Counted from the first letter of the stretch, positions 35,898 to 46,840 are shown. The stretch is 64,000 nucleotides of DNA from DLKC01 sp002478885 (GCA_046329585.1 JAXLUI010000001.1:1054001-1118000), one strand, 5' to 3'. A program made the numbers and translations. Notes: generated by a model from the letters alone, not told the origin.

Positions 35898-36052
35898 CAC
35901 TAATTTTTTCTTTTACAACGTGTATGTTGCCTGACACCGTTAACGCTAACCGGCAGCGCCGCCCCTGCCCCTTTTGTGGTATTTTTGATGGCCGCCGTAC
36001 TGGGTAGATTTGTTTTAGTTGTTTAACAGATGTTTCGTGAGAAAGATGGATG

Positions 36053-36206
36053 TGCCCGGCTGCATTACTGCTATTGAGCTTCGTTGCGTCGCACACTTGT
36101 ACGGCAGTGCAACCGTGAGCATGCAATTGCAACAGTGTTTTCAACTGAACAGCACCAGCTGCTTAACAATATACAGCACAAGAGTGCGATGCCGGACAGC
36201 CGGCAC
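36053..36206. repeat. Paired dispersed repeat (forward 36053-36105, reverse 36176-36206)
   Basis: Forward: GCCCGGCT and TTGCGTCGCACACTTGTAC (36084). Reverse: GCACAAGAGTGCGATGCCGG, then ACAGCCGGCAC, a shortened form related to the stem-inserted subtype. Lies in the 432-base gap before the giant gene, together with presumed promoter sequence. Confidence 0.8.
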
Positions 36207-36329
36207 TTTAGCGCAGGAATGATGCTATGAAAACAGGCAGGCCGGACCAGCGTTACCTATATCCTTCCACGAAAAACAAACCAGATAAAATAAACACGAC
36301 CAGAACTAAAAACCATAAATAACCTTGCT

Positions 36330-39300
36330 ATGAAATCGACCTTCTTACTGCTTTTGATCATCTGCTTTGCAGCAGTTGCCGATGCGCAGCAACCTTTAAA
36401 TACCGGGCGAAAAAAACCAGTCAATTTTAAAGAACTGCAAAGACAAATGGACAGTCTCTTTAAAGGGAAACCCGTTCGTGCCGCGCATAAAAGATGGAGG
36501 CGCATGGAATATTTTTATGCATCGCATTTGAATGACCGTGGTGAAATTGATAATTATATAGATCGCGATATTGATGCCTTGCAACAACTACAAAACAGCG
36601 GAGCAGAAGCATCTGGCAACTGGCAATTTGTAGGCCCCTTTGATACGGAAGACGGAATTGGCAGGGTCAACTGCGTAGCGTTTATTGACGCGGATACATG
36701 GCTCGTCGGTTCTGCAGGAGGAGGTTTATGGAAGACAGATGTAGCTGGTGTCTATAACCCGAACCTTCCGGGTTTTGATAAACCATGGAAACCGCTTACA
36801 GACAATAACGAAGTACTGAGCATTTCGGGCATTGCCGTTAATGCAGCAACACCAAACAAAATTTTTATTCTCACAGGTGATGGCGACTGGTCTGCCAGTA
36901 ACGACCGCACAACAGAAGGTATTGTTCCGATAACACCAAGCGTAGGCATTTTGCGAACAACGGATGGCGGTACAACCTGGACGCCGACTTCGTTGGTCTT
37001 CGGCAAAGATGAGTTGGTTAGTGCACACAAATTAATCATGCATCCTTCCAATGCCGGTAAGATGTATGCATGCACGTCCAAGGGTTTGTTTTATACCGAT
37101 GACGGTTGGGCGACCAACACAAAACTGTTAAGTGGCGAAGATGTTTGGGATATTGAATTTCATCCAACGAACAGCAATGTTTTCTATGTATCAACTTCAA
37201 ACAAGTTGTACCGGTCTTCAAACGGAACGCTTACTGATATTACGGCCAACATGCCTAACCTCGATGCCGATGTTACCAGGCTAAAAATTGCGGTATCAGC
37301 AGCAGCGCCGGATAACCTTTATATCATAGCCGCCAACAGCGGGCGGGGCCTGGAGGGGGTCTACACTTCTTTAAACCAGGGGAAAAACATATTGAACATA
37401 CTCGATGGGCACAGCTTGAATATACTCGCTCATGACGGGTTGGAAGATGTATATGCAGATGGCCAGAGCGAATACGATCTTGCTTTTGCAGTCGACCCCG
37501 GCAATGCAGCAAAGATCATGGTGGGTGGCATTGGTATGTGGGTAAGCTATGATGCCGGCATAAGTTGGGTACACACCTGTTATGAAGGCAGTTCTTCCGA
37601 TGACTATGTGCATGCAGATATCCATATGATCGAGTTCAGCCCTTTCTCCGGCACGATCGTTTGCGGTACTGATGGCGGTTTCTGGGCATCCCCAGGCGGA
37701 ACTGATGATACCCATTGGGAGAAGCGATGGGTAGGCATGTCCATCACCCAGTTCTATCACTTTGATGTAAATACAGCCTCGCCTTATTTTGCTACCGAAG
37801 TAATTGGAGGAGCGCAGGATAATGGTAGCAAAGCCAATACCGTTGCAGCGATAGTTTCGTCGGGAGATGTATTTAACCCGCTGCATTTCGATGTTGCAGG
37901 AGGTGGCGATGGCTTTAATGCCTTCTCCGGCCGTAAAGACCTCCTTGATTACCGTTACACGGAAGTGCAGAACGGAAAAATTTACCTGCATAGAAATGAT
38001 CTTGCTTTCGGCTGGACAGAGACCGACATCACACCGTCGGAAAAAATTGGTGCTGATGGTAAGGGTATTGGCACCTGGGACACGCCGCTCGAAGTAAATC
38101 CAAATGAATTTCAATCCATCCTTGCAGGTTATAACGAACTTTATTTCAGCAATAGCTTTGGAAGTAACTGGTCGGTAATATGGGATGATTTTAACCCGGG
38201 TGATATTAAGGAAATAGCGTGGAATAAAAACAACAGCAACAATATTGCGTTCTACAAGGATGGGAACGTGAAAAAGATTATGAGCACTAATTTGCTGTAT
38301 CCGGGCTTACTGGGCGCTGATTACAAATGGCAGCAAACCACCTCCAACTTAATAACCGGGAAAGACCTGCCCATCTCAGATATCCAGTTTACCGATGATG
38401 CGTACCCGAATAATCTCATCGTTACCATCCCTGGGTATGACAGCGGTTACAAAGTGTTTCGCCTGCAACCCGATTCTACGTGGAAAAACATTTCCTATAA
38501 CTTACCCAATGTGCCTGCATTGTGTACAGCATATGATGAATTTGGCATTTATGCAGGAACTGACATCGGCGTATTTTTTCTTGCAGACAAAGATTCGGTT
38601 TGGACATATTTCTCCAAAAATCTACCCACCGTACCCATTACACAAATAGAAGTTGTGCAGGACATGATCGGGCGGCGTGTTTATTGCGGCACCTATGGCA
38701 GGGGCATCTGGAAATCTGAGCCGGCACCTGCAAAACGCGTAACGAGGTATTATGTAAACAAAACGGCAACCGGCCTTAACAATGGCACAAGCTGGGTCAA
38801 TGCATTTGTTAAGATACAGGATGCCATTGACAAGGCCGTTCCGGGCGATACAATATGGGTTGCAAAAGGCGTTTATTATCCCACATCCACTTATAACATC
38901 ACCGGAGGCAGTGCCGCCCGGCTCTATACATTTATTGTAGATAACAACACAAATATTTACGGCGGATTCAACGGCACGGAAACAAAAATTGAACAGCGCA
39001 ACAGCGCGCTAAATGAAACCGTACTCAGCGGCGATATCGGCGTGCCTGTGACGGCTACCGACAATGCTTATCATGTACTTACTGTTTTAAACGCTACCAA
39101 AAATTCAACCATTGATGGCTTTACGGTCAGGGATGGCTATGCAAACGGATCTACGACATATCCTTCTTTGTACCGCGGCGGTGCTGTATTGCTGTCGTAC
39201 GACAGCGCAAATGCCGGGAGGCCTCTTTTCAAAAACTGTTTCTTCGCAAATAACCTGGCTGCGCAGGGTGGCGCTGTCTATCTGTCGCAATATTTTGACC

Positions 39301-42300
39301 GGGGTGCTCAAACGGTTTTTTTGAAATGTACATTCAGCCAGAATTATACATACAACAACGCTTACGGGGAGCGTGGCGGTGCAATCTGCGTAGATGCCTC
39401 TCCAGGCTCCAACGGGCCTTTCGGTAATATATCACTGGCCATAGACAGTTGTATTTTTCAATACAACAATTCGCCAAACGGCGCAGCCATTTTTAATGAT
39501 GCCCAGTATAAAGGCACCATCAAATACAGCATCAATCAAACACAATTCCTCCACAACAAAACCAACACAACCTCCGGTTACGGCGGAGCTATTACCAACT
39601 ATACCGACAGCAAAGGAATATTGACCCTTACAGTTAATGGCTGCGCATTCACAGACGATGATGCGCCCAATGCAGGCGGTGCCATTTACAATAGTGGTAG
39701 TTTCCTTAATGACGACAATATGAACATCAATCTAAGCAAGTGCAGCTTTGATTCCTGTTCGGGTTATGCTGTTTATGCGACCTCGGGTAAAATCAATATT
39801 AATGCAGACAACTGCACATTCACGGCCAATTCCGGCGGCATTCAACATATTGGATCTGGTGCCCCAGGCATGAGTACAGGCAAGGTTACCAACTGCAAGT
39901 TTGCCAATACCGTTACTGCCATCTACCTGAATGGCGCTAATTCCGGCACAACCGCCTACAATAAAATCCTGAGTTATGAAATTGATAGTTGCAGCTTCGA
40001 TGCCAACAGCTATGGCCTTTACCTGAATAACTACTCCTACGGATTCGGTACTCCTCATATTACCTACACACTAAAAAACTCGTCCTTTACAAATCATACG
40101 GCAGGCGCGGTGTATAACAATGCCAGCGACAACGGATGGGTAACCGCCACCCTTAGTAAAAATATTTTTACAAATAATAAGGGAACAAATGGAGGCGCTA
40201 TTTATTCAAACGGCTATCAGAATGGCACGGTAGAACTGAATATCGATCATAGTGATTTTACCGGCAATAAGGCAACAACAAATGGCGGTGCCTTGTATAA
40301 TTATCATGTCGATAAGCTGTCTGTCAGCAACTGTAATTTTAAGAATGACACTGCGGCGGGCGGTGGGGCCACCTATCACTATACGCAATATAAAAATGCG
40401 CTGTACAGCATCAGCTACAATAACTGCACTTATACAAATAACATATCAACAGGTAGCGGTGGCGCGATGATTTTTTCCAATAACGGAAGTGCCGGAATGA
40501 ACGTGGATCTTGTAAATAATGTGTTCGAAGGAAACACAGCAGCCAACTACGGTGGCAGCCTCTATTTTTATACAAGCAGCACGTCAGATACGGCAAATAT
40601 CAATATCGACAGTTGCAGCTTTAACAACAGCAGCACCACATTAAATACCACAACGTCTCATGGTGGCGCCATTTATCTCTATGCTTATAATATGATAGCA
40701 GGTATTAAACATACGGATATTACAAACAGCCATGCCAAAGCCAGGGGCGGTGCCATCTATATTGAAAAAACAAATGTGGGTAACATAGTTGATTTAACTG
40801 TTTCAGATTGCAATATTGAATCAAACAGTTCTGACGCTTATGGCGGCGCGCTTGTGTTAAACAGTTTTGGGAATTCCCGTTTTCACATGGATAACTGCAC
40901 GATAAAAAATAATAGTGCTGTATCAGGTATTGGGGGCATGTATTTTTATCAAAACAGTTATGCAGGTAGTGCCGAAATTAACCATACAATATTTGATGGC
41001 AATACTACCCCGTTATCAAGCGGCGCCTTGCAAATAAATGCCGATGGGAGTTTTACAGGCTATGCCAGCAATTGTATTTTTAAAAACAATGCCGCCACCA
41101 CTACCGGCGGCGCTGTTCGCTTATATGCCTACGATGCTGACCTGAATGATTTTGATTTCAACAATTGCTTGTTTGATAGTAACACAGCAGGTGATAATGG
41201 CGGTGCAGCCTATATTCAAACAGATGTAAGGGGAATCATTGCGAGCAAATTTGACAATTGTGTTTTCAATAATAATAAGGGGGCAAGAGGTGGTAGTTTA
41301 TATTTAACCGCATCTAATTACCAGGCAAATATTTCAGTGCCCCTTACCAATTGCACAATCGCCAATAATAATGGCGCCGTAGAAACAGGCGGTATTTATG
41401 TAACCAAAACAAACTCAACGGCAATAGTACATGCCGATTTGATAAATACGATTTTATGGAATAATACAGATGCTGGTGCAACCGTCAATAGAAAGCAGGC
41501 TTATGTTTCCGGTGGCGCCACGGGTTTCGTGAAGAATTCCATTATCAAAGACGGCATCCCGTCAGGATATGCAGATTCGGGCCTTAATGTATTCGCTGAC
41601 CCGCTGTTTAATAATGCAAATGACATATATGGTGCTGATAATATTTTTGCAACACCCGACGATGGCCTTTCCATACAGCCAGCCTCCCCTGCCCGCAATA
41701 CGGGAGCCTTCGTGCCGTTGCAGTTGGACATTGCCGGTACTGCCCGTCCACAGGAAACCTATTTTGATATAGGGGCATACGAGATCAATGGTTGCGTAAA
41801 TCCTGAGGTGTTTGCCATTACCGGCAATACAGCCGTCTGCAGCGGCGATAGCACTACGCTAACGGTGTCGGGCGATCTCCATTCAGCAACCCATTGGCAA
41901 TGGTATCATTCAGGCTGTGGAACCGGCCCTGTTGCCTCGGGCGATAGCTATAAGTTTGCACCATCAGCCACGGTAACCATTTTTGTAAGAGGAGAAGGTG
42001 GCTGCGTATCATTGGCGGTATGCAGCAACAAAACAGTACTGGTAAATGAAAAAGCGGGCAATGTCACCGGTCTTGCAATGTCGAATGCCACCACCTGCAG
42101 CCTGCAATATGCATGGCTGGCTGTTGCCGGCGCCAATAATTACGAAGCAGCATATAAACAATCATCTTCAGGTACATGGATTTCGCTCGGCAACCTCGGG
42201 ACTGCACTTAGCTATAACCTTGCAGGGTTGGCTGCCGGCACGGCCTATGACTTCAGGATCAGGGCCAGCAACACAGCGGGCTGCAAGAGCAACTGGAATC

Positions 42301-42929
42301 AATTGCAGAATAAAACAACAGACCAATTCAACGAGCCTGAAAATCCTTCGGAAGTAAATATTACTTCAACAAGCGCAAAACTGCAATGGCTGGCGCCAAC
42401 GGCATGTGCTGAAATACCGTTAAGTTATACGGTCAATGGTAAGGCAACGGCAGGAGGTGGAGCAACCACCAAGACGGTTACCGGCACATCGTTTAAAGCA
42501 ACAGGACTGCTGCCTTCAACGCAGTACACCTGGAAAGTAAGCGCTAACTATACAAGTGGCAGTTCGGCTTACACAACAGCGCGCAACTTCACAACGCTGC
42601 CAACTACAGTCGTTGCGAAAAACAATAGTGCCCCCGGTATAAGCAATGCGGAGGCCGACGGAAATAAAAATGCGGTGCTTTACCAGAATATTCCGAACCC
42701 GTTCACCGGTACAACCACGATCAATTACACATTGCCGCAGGAATATAAATCGGCACAAATAGCGATCGTAAACAATTCAGGTATAATAATCCGGTTTATA
42801 CAGTTAAGAGGTAGTGGCAAAGGCAGTGTAGACTTCAATGCCGGCACTATGGCCAGCAATAACTTCCGGTATTCGTTATACGTAGATGGCCGGTTGATCG
42901 ACACCAAACAAATGTCCCTGGCGAAATAA
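36330..42929 (+). CDS. Giant secreted protein: sortilin-like propeller, beta-helix, FN3, T9SS sorting domain
   Basis: 2199 aa. Order: signal peptide ending ADAQ; Asp-box/sortilin-like beta-propeller (residues about 80-800) with repeats such as GSAGGGLWKTD, GILRTTDGGTTW and GMWVSYDAGISW; a choice-of-anchor/right-handed beta-helix (about 807-1810) opening at YYVNKTATGLNNGTSW, with many NNxAxxxGGAIY-type turns; an Ig-like segment; two fibronectin III domains (about 1880-2070); and a T9SS type A domain from NIPNPFTGTTT (about 2115). It should be exported by T9SS and kept on the surface or released. Function may be adhesion or polymer binding; no catalytic motif was recognised. Confidence 0.93.
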   Translation: MKSTFLLLLIICFAAVADAQQPLNTGRKKPVNFKELQRQMDSLFKGKPVRAAHKRWRRMEYFYASHLNDRGEIDNYIDRDIDALQQLQNSGAEASGNWQFVGPFDTEDGIGRVNCVAFIDADTWLVGSAGGGLWKTDVAGVYNPNLPGFDKPWKPLTDNNEVLSISGIAVNAATPNKIFILTGDGDWSASNDRTTEGIVPITPSVGILRTTDGGTTWTPTSLVFGKDELVSAHKLIMHPSNAGKMYACTSKGLFYTDDGWATNTKLLSGEDVWDIEFHPTNSNVFYVSTSNKLYRSSNGTLTDITANMPNLDADVTRLKIAVSAAAPDNLYIIAANSGRGLEGVYTSLNQGKNILNILDGHSLNILAHDGLEDVYADGQSEYDLAFAVDPGNAAKIMVGGIGMWVSYDAGISWVHTCYEGSSSDDYVHADIHMIEFSPFSGTIVCGTDGGFWASPGGTDDTHWEKRWVGMSITQFYHFDVNTASPYFATEVIGGAQDNGSKANTVAAIVSSGDVFNPLHFDVAGGGDGFNAFSGRKDLLDYRYTEVQNGKIYLHRNDLAFGWTETDITPSEKIGADGKGIGTWDTPLEVNPNEFQSILAGYNELYFSNSFGSNWSVIWDDFNPGDIKEIAWNKNNSNNIAFYKDGNVKKIMSTNLLYPGLLGADYKWQQTTSNLITGKDLPISDIQFTDDAYPNNLIVTIPGYDSGYKVFRLQPDSTWKNISYNLPNVPALCTAYDEFGIYAGTDIGVFFLADKDSVWTYFSKNLPTVPITQIEVVQDMIGRRVYCGTYGRGIWKSEPAPAKRVTRYYVNKTATGLNNGTSWVNAFVKIQDAIDKAVPGDTIWVAKGVYYPTSTYNITGGSAARLYTFIVDNNTNIYGGFNGTETKIEQRNSALNETVLSGDIGVPVTATDNAYHVLTVLNATKNSTIDGFTVRDGYANGSTTYPSLYRGGAVLLSYDSANAGRPLFKNCFFANNLAAQGGAVYLSQYFDRGAQTVFLKCTFSQNYTYNNAYGERGGAICVDASPGSNGPFGNISLAIDSCIFQYNNSPNGAAIFNDAQYKGTIKYSINQTQFLHNKTNTTSGYGGAITNYTDSKGILTLTVNGCAFTDDDAPNAGGAIYNSGSFLNDDNMNINLSKCSFDSCSGYAVYATSGKININADNCTFTANSGGIQHIGSGAPGMSTGKVTNCKFANTVTAIYLNGANSGTTAYNKILSYEIDSCSFDANSYGLYLNNYSYGFGTPHITYTLKNSSFTNHTAGAVYNNASDNGWVTATLSKNIFTNNKGTNGGAIYSNGYQNGTVELNIDHSDFTGNKATTNGGALYNYHVDKLSVSNCNFKNDTAAGGGATYHYTQYKNALYSISYNNCTYTNNISTGSGGAMIFSNNGSAGMNVDLVNNVFEGNTAANYGGSLYFYTSSTSDTANINIDSCSFNNSSTTLNTTTSHGGAIYLYAYNMIAGIKHTDITNSHAKARGGAIYIEKTNVGNIVDLTVSDCNIESNSSDAYGGALVLNSFGNSRFHMDNCTIKNNSAVSGIGGMYFYQNSYAGSAEINHTIFDGNTTPLSSGALQINADGSFTGYASNCIFKNNAATTTGGAVRLYAYDADLNDFDFNNCLFDSNTAGDNGGAAYIQTDVRGIIASKFDNCVFNNNKGARGGSLYLTASNYQANISVPLTNCTIANNNGAVETGGIYVTKTNSTAIVHADLINTILWNNTDAGATVNRKQAYVSGGATGFVKNSIIKDGIPSGYADSGLNVFADPLFNNANDIYGADNIFATPDDGLSIQPASPARNTGAFVPLQLDIAGTARPQETYFDIGAYEINGCVNPEVFAITGNTAVCSGDSTTLTVSGDLHSATHWQWYHSGCGTGPVASGDSYKFAPSATVTIFVRGEGGCVSLAVCSNKTVLVNEKAGNVTGLAMSNATTCSLQYAWLAVAGANNYEAAYKQSSSGTWISLGNLGTALSYNLAGLAAGTAYDFRIRASNTAGCKSNWNQLQNKTTDQFNEPENPSEVNITSTSAKLQWLAPTACAEIPLSYTVNGKATAGGGATTKTVTGTSFKATGLLPSTQYTWKVSANYTSGSSAYTTARNFTTLPTTVVAKNNSAPGISNAEADGNKNAVLYQNIPNPFTGTTTINYTLPQEYKSAQIAIVNNSGIIIRFIQLRGSGKGSVDFNAGTMASNNFRYSLYVDGRLIDTKQMSLAK

Positions 42930-42945
42930 CAACAGCAACGCTGTT

Positions 42946-42973
42946 AAAACCCTGCAGCAACCTGCAGGGTTTT
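42946..42973 (+). terminator. Terminator after the giant gene
   Basis: AAAACCCTGCAG and CTGCAGGGTTTT form a perfect 12-bp stem with a four-base loop, 16 bases after the stop. Confidence 0.92.
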
Positions 42974-43018
42974 GTTTATCCAAGAGATTGACGTTTACAT
43001 GCCCGTATATTTTTTTGA

Positions 43019-43186
43019 GCCGGGCAACGGTATGTTATGGCGGCGCCTGTTGCGTCGCACTCTTCAGCTGCGGGAACGTAAGTCAGCAAAACAAGAAATC
43101 ATTCGTGTGGCTTTGCTGCGCCTTGTTCTGAAAGTACAAGAGTGCGACGCAAGCAAAGCAACATTGTTGTTCCAAAGCCGGGCCCA
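43019..43186. repeat. Paired dispersed repeat (forward 43019-43075, reverse 43134-43186)
   Basis: Matched arms sharing the CACTCTT/AAGAGTG variant: GTTGCGTCGCACTCTTCAG (43049) and GTACAAGAGTGCGACGCAAG (43134), with GAGCCGGGC outside the left and AGCCGGGCCC outside the right arm. Located in the 335-base gap between two same-strand secreted protein genes. Confidence 0.88.
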
Positions 43187-43264
43187 TAAAAAACACCTAC
43201 CTCATTTGTGGTATAGAAAAGGCATTCGTTACACGTCAATTTTGACATAACAAAACAACACGTT

Positions 43265-44914
43265 ATGAAAAAAACACTGCTATTTATTTGTATGGCCGTT
43301 GCTACCACCAGTATTACCAACGCACAGAACAACACTTTTCCAGCCACAGGCAATGTGGGCATAGGAACACTTTCGCCCGCATCAAACATCCAGGTTATTG
43401 GCACTTCGCGTTTTGGAAGCGCAGCCAACTATACCGGCTTTGATGCTTCGGGCAATCTTTCGTTTACCGGCACTGCTGCTTACAAGGTTGCCGGCAATAA
43501 ATATGCTTTCCAGTATGCAGGCAATCCGAATTATGGCCTGTTTTTTAACTCAACAAATGTGCGCTACGAGTTTAGAAACGGAAGCGCCATACCGGTATTT
43601 TATGTTGGCGCAAATGATGGCAGCGGCGTATTCGCGGCCGGCGTGCAAATAGGCAACAGTGCCAGCAATGTTGCCGGCACCCTGAGATGGAACGGAACAA
43701 ATTTTGAAGGCTATAACGGCTCAGCCTGGGTTACACTTGGCGGTGGCCTTGTTACAGAAACCGATCCGGAAGTCGGGTCAAACAGCACGGGCTTTATTCC
43801 GCGATGGAATGGCACTGCGCTTGTAACAGGGCTTATACAAGATAACGGCAGCAAAATCGGCATTAATAAAGCGCCGGATACCGAGCACCGTTTTTCTGTG
43901 TTGCGCCAGGCAACCAGCGGCCTCTCCAGCGCCATCTATTCAGCCATTCGTGGTGAGAGTAATTCCACCGGCTCAACAACAATTAATTCCGTTGGCTATC
44001 TCGGTGTAGACAACCCATCGGGCATGTACCCCATTGTATTTCCGAATTTATCCTTTAATGATATTGGTGCACTTGGTATTAAAAGAAACAACACGAACGA
44101 TGGTGCAGGTGTTTATGGTTGGAGCCAGGGAGGCGCCGTAAACAACTATGGTGTACTTGGTGCATCTACCGCTTCCTCAGGAAATAATTATGGCGTGTAT
44201 GGAAAAACAATCGCTACAAATACGGCCTTAAACCATGCGCTGTATGGTGAAGCACAGGGTGCAACCGGTAACTATGGAGTATATGGAAAAGTAACCACTG
44301 CAAGCGGGCAATTTGGTTATGCCGTGTTTGGCTCCGCATCAGGCACAGGTACAAATTATGCGGGCTTCTTCTCCGGCCACACTTATGTAGGTGGAGACAA
44401 TGAAATACTAACCATATCAGGCACCAATCCTTATATCCAGTTTAAAGATGGCGCAACCGAAAATGCTTACCTGCGTGCAAGCGGAAGCGACTTGTTGCTC
44501 GCTACCAACTCCGGCAATGCAAGTGGCAAAGTCATCCTGCGTACGAATGGAACAGGCCGGGTATGGGTCGATGCTGCAGGCAATGTTTCCATAGGCAGCA
44601 ACGGCAAAATCGCTACCGGCTATTTATTAAGCGTAGTGGGTAAAGTAATGGCCGAAGAAGTTCGTGTAGAGCTCAATGGTACATGGCCCGATTACGTTTT
44701 CGCGAAAGACTACAAATTGATGCCGCTGCAAACGCTGAAAAAATATGTTACCGAAAACAATCACCTGCCCGATGTTCCCGCTGCGGAAGCAATGAAAGAT
44801 GGCATTGAAGTTGGCAGGATGAACAAAATGCTGATGCAAAAAGTGGAAGAGCTTACGCTGTACGTAATAAAGCTGAACGAAGAACTGCAGGCATTAAAAA
44901 CACAGAACAAATAA
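43265..44914 (+). CDS. Secreted tail-fibre-like protein without sorting domain
   Basis: 549 aa. A signal peptide (MKKTLLFICMAVATTSITNAQ) precedes the N-terminal module shared with 28043 and 48805 (NTFPATGNVGIGTLSPASNI...GNPNYGLFFNSTN). The middle has repeats of the NNYGVYG type (NNYGVLGAS, NNYGVYGKT, GNYGVYGKV), a pattern of fibre or sugar-binding stalks. The C-terminus (from about residue 455: WPDYVFAKDYKL, NNHLPDVPAAEAMKDG) and the final coiled coil EELTLYVIKLNEELQAL form the common Bacteroidetes tail-fibre-like end. Unlike its two relatives it lacks both the S74 chaperone and the T9SS domain. Confidence 0.85.
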   Translation: MKKTLLFICMAVATTSITNAQNNTFPATGNVGIGTLSPASNIQVIGTSRFGSAANYTGFDASGNLSFTGTAAYKVAGNKYAFQYAGNPNYGLFFNSTNVRYEFRNGSAIPVFYVGANDGSGVFAAGVQIGNSASNVAGTLRWNGTNFEGYNGSAWVTLGGGLVTETDPEVGSNSTGFIPRWNGTALVTGLIQDNGSKIGINKAPDTEHRFSVLRQATSGLSSAIYSAIRGESNSTGSTTINSVGYLGVDNPSGMYPIVFPNLSFNDIGALGIKRNNTNDGAGVYGWSQGGAVNNYGVLGASTASSGNNYGVYGKTIATNTALNHALYGEAQGATGNYGVYGKVTTASGQFGYAVFGSASGTGTNYAGFFSGHTYVGGDNEILTISGTNPYIQFKDGATENAYLRASGSDLLLATNSGNASGKVILRTNGTGRVWVDAAGNVSIGSNGKIATGYLLSVVGKVMAEEVRVELNGTWPDYVFAKDYKLMPLQTLKKYVTENNHLPDVPAAEAMKDGIEVGRMNKMLMQKVEELTLYVIKLNEELQALKTQNK

Positions 44915-44993
44915 TTTGAATGCTGCAGGCTGAAATTATTTCACAGCTTTTATCAAAACGCAGAAACACCCGCTCACACTAAAATTATTTGTT

Positions 44994-46787
44994 ATGAAAA
45001 AGAAATTGATCACGGTGCATGCACGCGCATTCACTCAAAAAATAAAATGCGTCTTATGGCTTTGCCTGTTTGCATGGGTGCAAACGGCGTCGGCCCAAAC
45101 ACGAAACAAACCCGCGCAAAAAGAAAAGAATGTTTGTGGCATTACATCAGCGTATTCCACATTTATCAATAAAAGAACTATTGAAAAGATTGCAACATTG
45201 AAGGCCGCGGGTAAACTGCCGCAGGTGCAGCAACAAAATATGCAGCAGGCCAACGCCCCAGCCACACCTGTCTCCTTTCGCTGGCCACTGGCAGATATAA
45301 AACAACGGGATTTCCCTTCCTGGCGAATCATGAACTTTGTTGACCTTGATCCCAATTCCATTAACGATGGCGACAACAACAACCCCGCTGAAATAGCAGA
45401 TTACAGTTGTGGCGACCGAAGCTATGACTATCATACAGGCACAGACATTTTACTTGAACCCTATTACTGGAACGAGAAGACAGAGAAAAACATTTGGGTT
45501 ATCGCAGCCGCACCATGTGTAATTGTCGACAAACACGACGGCGCATTTGACGAGCAATGCGATCCGCCGGCCTCTATTTGCGGTTCCGAACCGGATAACC
45601 GTGGTAATTATGTGGTTATTCTCCACGATGATGGCAGCACTGCATCTTTTTATATGCACATGCTGCAAAACAGTTTAACCACGAAACAGGAAGGTGACCG
45701 CGTTAACGCAGGAGACTTTCTCGGCATTGCCGGAAGTTCCGGCTGCTCCACGGGTCCGCACCTGCATTTTGAAGTACGCACGGGTTATGTTAATGCAGGC
45801 TCCGGTTATGAAAACACCGGCACGGTAGTAGACCCTTTTGCCAATGGCACCTGCGCTGTTTCATCCAGCAGTTGGTGGATCACCGAACCGCCATACAATG
45901 ATCCCGCTGTTTTAACCATGGAGAGCCATAGCAGCGACCCGGAGGGTTTTGTAGAAGGCAGCAACTGGTGTGATAAAGATTTGTTGCTTTACCCTGATAA
46001 TTCCTTCGTTGCCGGTGACAAATTCTGGCTGCGTACAAAATTCAGGGACTGGCTGGACGGTAAAAGAGACACTTTCTATATTTATCAACCCGACGGAAAC
46101 TTATGGCGCAAATATGACAGGATTAATACAACTGGCTCCCGGTCCTTTATTCCCGATGATGCTGGTTATGCATTTACCGACTCAGATCCGGCCGGCACTT
46201 ACCGCTACACAACAACATTCGGAGGCAAGACTTACTCACATTATTTCACAAAGGATTGCCAGTTTTCTATTGGAATAAGTGGCGCGGTAAGCGGGCAGAA
46301 AGGCTATATGGTCAGCTATTCCATCTCCTCTTCACAAACCATCAGCGGTTCCTCTGCCAATTACATAAAGTATATGGCCGATGGCAAGGTAACGCTGACC
46401 GCAGGTTTCCGCGCAACTGCCGGTTGCCGTTTCGTAGCCAACACAAGAGGCTGCAGCAACAGCGTAACCGGATCCGCCCCGCAAGCCATCGTCAGTAATG
46501 ACGCAGGTAACCAGTTGCAAACGGAAGACAAAACAGCGTCCACGGTTAAAGTATTTCCAAATCCATCCACAGGTATATTCACTATAAACATCCAGCAAAA
46601 GGAGCGTTTCAATGCCGGCATTAATATCAGGAATATAATGGGGCAGGTCATTTATACTATTCCTGCAAAAACATATAACGGGCAACTGCTGCAACCCATC
46701 AACATTACCGGCAAACCCAAAGGCATGTACCTTGTTGAAATCGTAATGGCAGGCAAACGCATTACAGAAAAGATCATCCTACAATAA
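44994..46787 (+). CDS. Secreted M23 family peptidase with T9SS sorting domain
   Basis: 597 aa. A signal segment (LWLCLFAWVQTASAQ, after a longer charged start) precedes the M23/LytM domain: first zinc residues in YDYHTGTDILL (about residue 148), then GNYVVILHDDGSTASFYMHM, GDFLGIAGSSGCS and GPHLHFEVR (about 263), the HxH signature. It likely cuts peptidoglycan peptides or other glycine-rich chains. A C-terminal T9SS domain starts at VFPNPSTGIFTINI (about 518). Before it lies a beta-rich part (about 300-480). Located 79 bases after the tail-fibre-like gene, so they may be co-transcribed. Confidence 0.93.
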   Translation: MKKKLITVHARAFTQKIKCVLWLCLFAWVQTASAQTRNKPAQKEKNVCGITSAYSTFINKRTIEKIATLKAAGKLPQVQQQNMQQANAPATPVSFRWPLADIKQRDFPSWRIMNFVDLDPNSINDGDNNNPAEIADYSCGDRSYDYHTGTDILLEPYYWNEKTEKNIWVIAAAPCVIVDKHDGAFDEQCDPPASICGSEPDNRGNYVVILHDDGSTASFYMHMLQNSLTTKQEGDRVNAGDFLGIAGSSGCSTGPHLHFEVRTGYVNAGSGYENTGTVVDPFANGTCAVSSSSWWITEPPYNDPAVLTMESHSSDPEGFVEGSNWCDKDLLLYPDNSFVAGDKFWLRTKFRDWLDGKRDTFYIYQPDGNLWRKYDRINTTGSRSFIPDDAGYAFTDSDPAGTYRYTTTFGGKTYSHYFTKDCQFSIGISGAVSGQKGYMVSYSISSSQTISGSSANYIKYMADGKVTLTAGFRATAGCRFVANTRGCSNSVTGSAPQAIVSNDAGNQLQTEDKTASTVKVFPNPSTGIFTINIQQKERFNAGINIRNIMGQVIYTIPAKTYNGQLLQPINITGKPKGMYLVEIVMAGKRITEKIILQ

Positions 46788-46807
46788 ACCCCTTTATTAT
46801 ACAGTGC

Positions 46808-46840
46808 ATAAACCGCATAAAGTATGCGGTTTATTTTTTT
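46808..46840 (+). terminator. Terminator after the M23 gene
   Basis: ATAAACCGCATA pairs with TATGCGGTTTAT around AAG and runs into seven T, 20 bases after the stop. Confidence 0.93.

Noticed and set aside
38750..41760. Repetitive coding region considered as a CRISPR array or DNA repeat.
   Set aside because: The repeats are at protein level (beta-helix turns) in one open frame, with irregular spacing.
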